DNA from: JAZKFT01 sp043760535
Lineage (GTDB): Bacteria > Bacteroidota > Bacteroidia > Chitinophagales > Chitinophagaceae
NCBI GenBank assembly: GCA_043760535.1
Contig: JAYUOV010000329.1
Span: 1 to 7,705, forward strand
DNA length: 7,705 bases
Reading direction: 5' to 3'
The number at the start of each line of letters is the position of its first letter. Within the stretch, counting starts at the first letter, position 1. Made by a program: the position numbers and the translations under genes. This document shows, piece after piece, positions 1 through 4,960 of this stretch. A model generated the notes under the pieces. That model was not told the origin of the DNA. It was given only the letters and a program-made list of their open reading frames with translations, and did no database searches.

Positions 1-316
1 TTTAGCCGATGGCCGCCCCGATTTTTTAGCAACGGGTAATGAAAGGCGTACACCACCATTATGGGGCATAGGATTAATTAAAACAGTAAATGGCCATACC
101 TTTTTATTACACGATGGCAGGGCAAGAAATATGGAAGAAGCGGTGCTGTGGCACGGCGGCGAAGCAGGTACTACAAAAAATAAGTATAAACAATTGTCAA
201 AAGCAGAGAGAGATGCATTAATAAATTTTTGGAGAGTTTGTAAATTTCGTACTGTCATTTCCCTGTCAGTTTCCGCATCTCGTAATTTTTCTTCCCGATT
301 GAGAAGGTTGATTTAG
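1..316 (+). CDS. Di-haem oxidoreductase (DUF1111 family), 3' part only, probable frameshift near the end
   Basis: The reading frame is open from base 2, so the gene begins before the window; the ATG at 131 is internal. The 104 visible residues start with LADGRPDFLATGNERRTPPL and continue through WGIGL, FLLHDGRARNMEEAVLWHGG and LSKAERDALINF. This is the C-terminal signature of the DUF1111 di-haem 'thiol oxidoreductase' family, c-type cytochromes related to MauG and cytochrome c peroxidase that act in the periplasm. The haem-binding CxxCH motifs must lie upstream and are not seen. After INF the frame gives a 28-residue tail (WRVCKF to RRLI, stop at 314-316) unlike the family. One extra T in the T-run at 226-230 would give INFLESL and a TAA at 241-243, the usual family ending. 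I therefore think the gene, or its direct ancestor, ends at 243. It precedes the DUF4856-like gene by 36 bp as read, or about 110 bp if it ends at 243. The family call is strong; whether the shift is real or a sequencing error is open. Confidence 0.85.
   Translation, partial: LADGRPDFLATGNERRTPPLWGIGLIKTVNGHTFLLHDGRARNMEEAVLWHGGEAGTTKNKYKQLSKAERDALINFWRVCKFRTVISLSVSASRNFSSRLRRLI
252..274. repeat. Imperfect short tandem repeat after the expected di-haem gene end
   Basis: CTGTCATTTCC (252-262) is followed directly by CTGTCAGTTTCC (263-274). The two units differ only by one inserted G. It lies in the tail that becomes non-coding if the di-haem gene really stops at 243. No function can be read from it. 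Confidence 0.5.
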
Positions 317-352
317 CCTGTACATAACCATATTCGCAAAAAATAAAAACAA

Positions 353-1492
353 ATGAACAATATGAATCGAATAATCGCAATTCTAGCTCTGTCAGTAAGT
401 TTTACTTCTTGCGATAAAGATGATGATGTAAAAGTAAAAGCACCATTAACTATACCTTCAACATACACATCTGCAAATTATACAGCCAATGTTACTACCG
501 AAGCTGGGGTAAGAAGCCAAATGGCATCATTACTGGCTTATATGAAAAAAGGCGAAAATGTGGTAAACAAATTAAATATTGATTCTTTGAATAAATATTT
601 TGCTGCGAATGGTACACCGAGCCTTAAAAGTATAACACCAACTTATTACAGCAATTTAATTGAAACCGCTTTTTTCCCTACAATGGTAACCAACAGCCAA
701 AATGTTTACGACCCTGCACTGGGTGCAACTGCTATTAATGGTGGTGTTTATGGTGCAAGGTTGTTAGACAAAAGAGGTAAAGAGGTTTTGCAAGAAGTAG
801 AAAAAGGATTGTTTGAAGCGGCATTGTACAATCATTTTATTACACTGTCTCAAGGCACTATTACCGAGGCTACGGTTGATAAAATGATAAATATTTACGG
901 GGCAAGCACTAATTTCCCAAACACCAATACTACAGCAAACACACCTACCCCCGATGCCTATATTGCATTATATGCATCAAGAAGGGATAAAAATGATGGC
1001 AATGGGTTTTATGTAAAAATTAAAAATCAATTTATAAAATTACAAGCGGCGGTAAAAGCAGGGGCTGAGTATAATACCGAAAGAGCCGAAGCTATTACAG
1101 AAATAAAATTGCTGATGGAAAAGGCATTGATGGCAACTGTAATACATTATGGCCATACAGCTATTACCAAACTTTCTACCACGGCACCACCAGCTACTAC
1201 AGTTTCTGGCGGTCTGCACGATTTGGCTGAGGGTATTGGTTTTACACATGGCTTTAAAGCAGTACCACAAGCACAACGTAAAATTACCGATGCACAAATA
1301 GATGAAGTATTAAACTTGTTACTGGCACCTGCAAACAATGCAGAGGCAAGCATGTATAAATTTGTAACCAATGGTATAACAGAGTTGCCAAAAATTACAC
1401 AGGCACAACAAAGATTAAAAGCCATTTACGGCTTTACCGATACTGAAATAGATGAATTTAAAAACAACTGGATAAGTGTACAGGTTAGATAA
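353..1492 (+). CDS. DUF4856-like lipoprotein of an imelysin-type iron locus
   Basis: This 379-residue protein starts with a lipoprotein signal. Residues 6-19 are hydrophobic and end in SFTS before Cys20, the expected lipidation site. The next residues, DKDDD, resemble the acidic export tag that sends Bacteroidota lipoproteins to the cell surface. The mature part opens with PSTYTSANY and a helix containing RSQMASLLAYMKKGE, then is largely helical with Asn/Thr-rich loops near residues 185-205. Near the C-terminus, GLHDLAEGIGF has His289 and Glu293, followed by His299. An H-x-(L/W)-(S/A)-E-G-x-(G/A)-F pattern is what I associate with DUF4856 proteins, which are usually encoded beside imelysin and di-haem oxidoreductase genes. 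The biochemical role of the family is unknown; a part in iron or haem handling is inferred from the neighbours. A second in-frame ATG at 362 would shorten the signal by three residues; I keep 353 because both give a workable signal. The DUF number comes from memory of the pattern and context and is less certain than the lipoprotein call. Confidence 0.75.
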   Translation: MNNMNRIIAILALSVSFTSCDKDDDVKVKAPLTIPSTYTSANYTANVTTEAGVRSQMASLLAYMKKGENVVNKLNIDSLNKYFAANGTPSLKSITPTYYSNLIETAFFPTMVTNSQNVYDPALGATAINGGVYGARLLDKRGKEVLQEVEKGLFEAALYNHFITLSQGTITEATVDKMINIYGASTNFPNTNTTANTPTPDAYIALYASRRDKNDGNGFYVKIKNQFIKLQAAVKAGAEYNTERAEAITEIKLLMEKALMATVIHYGHTAITKLSTTAPPATTVSGGLHDLAEGIGFTHGFKAVPQAQRKITDAQIDEVLNLLLAPANNAEASMYKFVTNGITELPKITQAQQRLKAIYGFTDTEIDEFKNNWISVQVR

Positions 1493-1512
1493 AAAATTAT
1501 ATAAATTACAAA

Positions 1513-1547
1513 AACAAACCTGCAGAAAAATACCGGCAGGTTTTGTT
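1513..1547 (+). terminator. Terminator-like or attenuator hairpin between the DUF4856-like and imelysin genes
   Basis: The arm AACAAACCTGC (1513-1523) pairs with GCAGGTTTTGTT (1536-1547), giving 11 base pairs with one bulged T and a 12-base loop. The GC-rich part sits at the loop end, the 3' side is T-rich, and an A-run precedes the 5' arm. The hairpin fills most of the 69-bp gap and ends 14 bp before the imelysin start. The T-tract is interrupted by G, so leaky termination, processing or mRNA stabilisation are all possible. There is no obvious new promoter after it, so I expect read-through into the imelysin gene. Confidence 0.6.
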
Positions 1548-1561
1548 GATTTAAAACAGTA

Positions 1562-2680
1562 ATGATGAGAAAAAAAAATGCCCTGATTGCAATTGCAACA
1601 ACAGTTATTTTAACCGTACTTTTTATTGCCTGCGATAAAAATAATGGAGAAACAAAGGCAGAGTTTGACCGCAAAGCCATGCTGCAAAACTTTGCTGATA
1701 ATCTTATAAAACCGGCGTTTAATGATTTGCAGGCTAAAGTTAATTTACTAAAAACTGCTACAGATGCGTTTGTTGCAAAACCAGACGCTGCTAAACTTAC
1801 TGCATTGCAAACCGCATGGGATGAAGCATACAGCAGTTGGATGTATGCCAATGCTTATAACTTTGGCCCAGCAGGTGAAGAGGGAATAAGAAAAGGATTA
1901 GTAGAAGAAATTGGCACTTGGCCAGCCAACACTACAACAATAGAAAATAATATTACTGCCAACAATACCACCCTTAGTGATTTTAACCGTGATAACCGTG
2001 GTTTTAATGCAATTGATTATTTACTATTTGATATTAACGGCACACACAGTAATATTATAACGGCTTTTACCGCTAATGCCAACCGAAAAAATTATTTATT
2101 AGCCATTGTAAATAAATTAAAAGGGCAAGTTGATGCTGTTGCTACCGATTGGAATGGTGCTTATGCAACCAGTTTTGTAAACAATAATGGCACCAATGTT
2201 GGCAGCAGTACCGCTCAGTTTTATAATGAATTTGTAAGAAGTTTTGAAAGTATTAAAAACTTTAAATTAGGTGTGCCACTGGGTAAAAGAGTGGGGCAAA
2301 ACACTACGGAGCCAAGTAAAGTAGAGGCAAAATACAGCCGCAAATCCTTAATGTATATTAAACTAAATATACAAGCTATTGAAGATATTTGGTATGGTAA
2401 AAGCAAAAGTGGTATCGATGGTATTGGATGGAAAGAATACCTGGCTTTTGTAACTGGCGGCAATGATTTAATTGCCCGTACAGAAGCACAGATGCAGGTA
2501 ATTAATACTGCTGTAAATGCAATTTCGGATACCCCAACTTTAGAACAACAGATAAGCACAAATCTTACTGCATTAACTTTATTGCATACCGAATTACAAA
2601 AACATACCCGTAATTACAAAAGCGATATGAGCAGCCTATTAGGTATTGCAATAACTTTTAGCAGTGGCGATGGAGATTAA
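1562..2680 (+). CDS. Imelysin-family (ICMP/IrpA-like, Peptidase_M75) lipoprotein
   Basis: This 372-residue protein has a lipoprotein signal: basic MMRKK, a hydrophobic stretch from about residue 7 to 22, and LFIA before Cys24. The mature domain is helical and shows imelysin features in order: the first-helix pattern NFADNLIKPAFNDLQAKVNLL (about 43-63), TAWDEAYSSWMYANAYNFGP ending in the family's aromatic-x-F-GP element, a GFNAIDYLLF segment (147-156), and the C-terminal LLHTELQKHTRNYKSDMSSL helix. Imelysin-like proteins are envelope proteins of iron-regulated loci. They are thought to bind iron or an iron carrier, and no peptidase activity is firmly established. The family motif GxHxxE is here G147-F-N149-A-I-D152, so His is replaced by Asn and Glu by Asp; a metal site at this place would be altered. 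A second ATG follows at 1565. The gene lies downstream of the hairpin and 94 bp before the YceI gene. Confidence 0.9.
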   Translation: MMRKKNALIAIATTVILTVLFIACDKNNGETKAEFDRKAMLQNFADNLIKPAFNDLQAKVNLLKTATDAFVAKPDAAKLTALQTAWDEAYSSWMYANAYNFGPAGEEGIRKGLVEEIGTWPANTTTIENNITANNTTLSDFNRDNRGFNAIDYLLFDINGTHSNIITAFTANANRKNYLLAIVNKLKGQVDAVATDWNGAYATSFVNNNGTNVGSSTAQFYNEFVRSFESIKNFKLGVPLGKRVGQNTTEPSKVEAKYSRKSLMYIKLNIQAIEDIWYGKSKSGIDGIGWKEYLAFVTGGNDLIARTEAQMQVINTAVNAISDTPTLEQQISTNLTALTLLHTELQKHTRNYKSDMSSLLGIAITFSSGDGD

Positions 2681-2720
2681 TACAATAATTAACCCAGCTT
2701 AAATATTTCAATCAACTGTA

Positions 2721-2750
2721 TAGGCGTCGCACTCTTGTACAACATCAATT
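2721..2750. repeat. Possible intergenic repeat copy upstream of the YceI gene
   Basis: The reverse strand of this stretch reads GATGTTGTACAAGAG then TGCGACGCC. A related but degraded version, GATGTTGAACGGAGCG then TCGCC, occurs on the + strand at 4897-4917 before the receptor gene. Both share GATGTTG, a GAG and a closing CGCC, with small gaps between them. The stretch also contains the 8-base palindrome TTGTACAA (2735-2742). It lies 25-54 bp before the YceI start. It could be a dispersed intergenic repeat or a regulator site; with only two diverged copies visible I cannot separate these from chance. Confidence 0.3.
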
Positions 2751-2774
2751 CTATTCAACACTAAAAATATAATC

Positions 2775-3431
2775 ATGTATAAATTAGCAACTATTCTTTC
2801 TTTATTTTTTATTGCAACCTCATGCAATAATGAGCCTAAACAAACTGTAGATACAAAAGATGCTACAGCAGTTACAGCACAAAAAGATAGTGCTACGGCA
2901 ATTGTTTATCAACTAGATTCAACAGCCAGTACTTTACAATGGGAAGGCTACGAAGGTTTATCGCTTGGCAAGCCTGAACACAACGGAACACTTACAATAA
3001 ATACGGGTAGCCTAAGCACTATAAATAATGTACTTATTGGCGGCAAATTTTCAATAGCTATCAATTCGTTAAAGGTGGATGATATACCGGCAAGTAAACC
3101 TAGTAATGAAAAATTGACAAAACATTTATTGGGTGCCGATTTTTTTGATGCAGCAAAATTTCCTGTAGCAGCTTTTGAAATAACCAATGTAGTGGCTAAT
3201 GGAACAGATAGTATGAACATTACTGGCAATCTTACTTTAAAAGGGATTTCTAAAAACATAACCATACCAGCTTTTGTAAAAATATCAGATAATGTATTTA
3301 CAGCCAACACTGCAAAGTTTTACATTAACCGTAAAGATTGGGAAATGCACTACCGCAGCGAAAATTCATTAGGCGATGAAATGATTCGTAATGAAATGGG
3401 AATTATTATTAGCCTTACTGCAAAAAAATAA
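2775..3431 (+). CDS. YceI-family lipoprotein (lipocalin-like isoprenoid-binding beta-barrel)
   Basis: This 218-residue protein has a lipoprotein signal (hydrophobic residues 4-15, IATS before Cys17), a Thr/Ala/Lys/Asp-rich linker to about residue 44, and one YceI domain from 45 to the end. The family features are clear: YQLDSTASTLQWEG at the domain start, HLLGADFFDAAKFPVAAFEI in the middle, the GNLTLKGISKNITIPA strand pair, and FYINRKDWEM followed by LGDEMIRNEMGI at the end. YceI domains form a lipocalin-like barrel that, in characterised members, holds a long isoprenoid or quinone-like lipid. The lipidated form would sit in the outer membrane facing the periplasm, since residues after the Cys (NNEPK) do not look like a surface tag. 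Its stop is only 2 bp before the HTTM start, so the two genes are very likely co-translated. Function with its neighbours is inferred. Confidence 0.93.
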   Translation: MYKLATILSLFFIATSCNNEPKQTVDTKDATAVTAQKDSATAIVYQLDSTASTLQWEGYEGLSLGKPEHNGTLTINTGSLSTINNVLIGGKFSIAINSLKVDDIPASKPSNEKLTKHLLGADFFDAAKFPVAAFEITNVVANGTDSMNITGNLTLKGISKNITIPAFVKISDNVFTANTAKFYINRKDWEMHYRSENSLGDEMIRNEMGIIISLTAKK

Positions 3432-3433
3432 GC

Positions 3434-4786
3434 ATGTGGCAACGCCTTCGCCATACATTTACAGCACCGGTACACATTGCACCACTGGCTACCTTCCGCA
3501 TTATATTTGGTATAATGATGATGATAAGTACAGCAAGGTTTATGTGGCTCGGTTGGATTGAAGACCATTATGTAAATACCAAATTTCATTTTAAATATTA
3601 TGGGTTTGAGTGGGTGGAGCCTTTATCAAAAAATGGCCTAAACGCCGTGCATATTTTATTGTTAGTTGCATCACTCTTTGTAACCCTTGGATTGTTTTAT
3701 CGTATAGCTGCTATTTTTGTTTTTTTATGTTTTACATATATCGAACTGATTGACCTTACCTATTACCTTAATCATTATTATTTTGTAAGCCTTGTAAGTT
3801 TTTTGTTAATTTTTGTACCAGCTAACCGTTATTTTTCTTTAGATGTAGTAAGAAATCCTAAGCTGTTTTGCAATACTGTGCCGGGCTGGTGTGTGAATGT
3901 TTTTAAATTGCAATTGGCTATTGTGTATGTTTTTGCAGGCCTTATAAAAATTAATTACGACTGGCTTATAAATGCACTACCACTTAAAATATGGCTGCCT
4001 GCAAACGATAATATTCCGTTATTAGGTAAACTATTTGTATGGCAATATGCACCACATTTATTTAGTTGGCTTGGTATGCTGTATGATACCACCATTGTAT
4101 GCTGGCTGCTTTGGCATAAAACAAGGCCTTGGGCATATATTACTGTAATTGTATTTCATATATTAACGGGCATCCTTTTCCAAATTGGAGTTTTTCCGGT
4201 GGTGATGATTGGAGCTACATTAATATTTTTTTCTGCTAGATGGCATCAGCATTGGCAAAATATTTTGGCAACATTTATTTTGTCAAAGCAATTACATTAT
4301 ATCAATCGTTCCGGCATTTATAATTATTTGTTGACGGGTGCAAGACAAAAAATAATTCTTTATTTTTTTGCTGTTTACTTTACATTTCAAATATTATTTC
4401 CGTGGCGGTTTTTTTTATATCCGGGTAATATGTACTGGACAGAAAATGGCTACCGCTTTGGCTGGCGGGTAATGTTAATGGAGAAGGCTGGCACCGCTAC
4501 TTTTTATGTAAAGGATAGCAAGACAGGCAGAGAAGGTGTAGTATTTAATACCGATTTTTTAAATGCTCATCAGGAAAAGCAAATGGCTTTTCAGCCAGAT
4601 ATGATTTTGCAATTTGCCCATTTTTTAGGGAAGCATTATGAACAGAAAGGGATTTTTAAACCACAGGTAAGAGCAGAAATATATGTTACATTAAATGCAA
4701 GGCCAAGCAAATTGTATATTGATAGTACGCTTGATTTAATGACGATAAAAGATGGCTGGCGTAATAAAAAGTGGATATTGAAGTGA
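3434..4786 (+). CDS. HTTM-domain membrane protein, vitamin K-dependent gamma-carboxylase homologue
   Basis: This 450-residue protein has about eight hydrophobic segments (near residues 16-38, 68-86, 88-106, 115-131, 157-172, 205-228, 234-262 and 307-322) and a soluble C-terminal domain from about 331. The HTTM signatures are LTYYLNHYYFVSLVSFLL with PANRYFSLD (around 108-138), IVYVFAGLIKINYDW (163-177), and ENGYRFGWRVMLMEKAG at the start of the tail domain. In human gamma-glutamyl carboxylase the corresponding stretches carry His160 and the catalytic base Lys218; by motif alignment these match His114 and Lys172 here. Bacterial HTTM proteins have no established reaction, and carboxylation of glutamate is not implied. 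The start at 3434 lies 2 bp after the YceI stop and has no ribosome site of its own, pointing to translational coupling. The length and the C-terminal extension fit bacterial members. A role in the iron locus is inferred from repeated co-occurrence with imelysins and TonB receptors. Confidence 0.92.
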   Translation: MWQRLRHTFTAPVHIAPLATFRIIFGIMMMISTARFMWLGWIEDHYVNTKFHFKYYGFEWVEPLSKNGLNAVHILLLVASLFVTLGLFYRIAAIFVFLCFTYIELIDLTYYLNHYYFVSLVSFLLIFVPANRYFSLDVVRNPKLFCNTVPGWCVNVFKLQLAIVYVFAGLIKINYDWLINALPLKIWLPANDNIPLLGKLFVWQYAPHLFSWLGMLYDTTIVCWLLWHKTRPWAYITVIVFHILTGILFQIGVFPVVMIGATLIFFSARWHQHWQNILATFILSKQLHYINRSGIYNYLLTGARQKIILYFFAVYFTFQILFPWRFFLYPGNMYWTENGYRFGWRVMLMEKAGTATFYVKDSKTGREGVVFNTDFLNAHQEKQMAFQPDMILQFAHFLGKHYEQKGIFKPQVRAEIYVTLNARPSKLYIDSTLDLMTIKDGWRNKKWILK

Positions 4787-4792
4787 GTAGAC

Positions 4793-4871
4793 AATGAGCA
4801 ATGGTTAACTGTGAATATGCAGAATATGGTTTAAAATTTCAAAGCCGATTGACCGTTCATTATTGACCATT
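4793..4871. repeat. Heptad-type short repeats arranged as an imperfect inverted repeat
   Basis: On the + strand, 4793-4820 reads as successive 7-base units: AATGAGC, AATGGTT, AACTGTG, AATATGC. From 4849 to 4876 the units are TTGACCG, TTCATTA, TTGACCA, TTCACCA, which are the same kind of heptad in reverse orientation. The arm 4793-4816 matches the reverse complement of 4848-4871 at 17 of 24 positions, with 31 bases between the arms. The array sits 6 bp after the HTTM stop in the 174-bp gap before the receptor gene. It could fold in mRNA as a weak hairpin, be a degraded dispersed heptad repeat, or both. No promoter consensus is visible in the gap. Confidence 0.55.
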
Positions 4872-4960
4872 CACCAAAAAGATAAATAGTAATTCAGATG
4901 TTGAACGGAGCGTCGCCACCGCAGTTTCATCAGGGTAAAAATGCTGGCTAAAAAAAGAGG

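Noticed and set aside
131..316. An independent 61-residue protein starting at ATG 131
   Set aside because: The frame is open to the window start and the upstream residues match the di-haem oxidoreductase family, so the ATG is an internal Met.
1426..1851. A 141-codon open frame on the - strand over the DUF4856 end and imelysin start
   Set aside because: It spans the ends of two well-supported + strand genes and its translation shows no family motif; it is antisense shadow.
2735..2742. TTGTACAA palindrome as a regulator operator
   Set aside because: A single 8-base palindrome in an AT-rich gap is weak evidence, and it seems to be part of the longer repeat-like stretch.
4817..4960. Separate promoter for the receptor gene
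   Set aside because: I found no TAnnTTTG with a suitable upstream element; AT-rich words such as TTTAAAATTTC do not fit the consensus.
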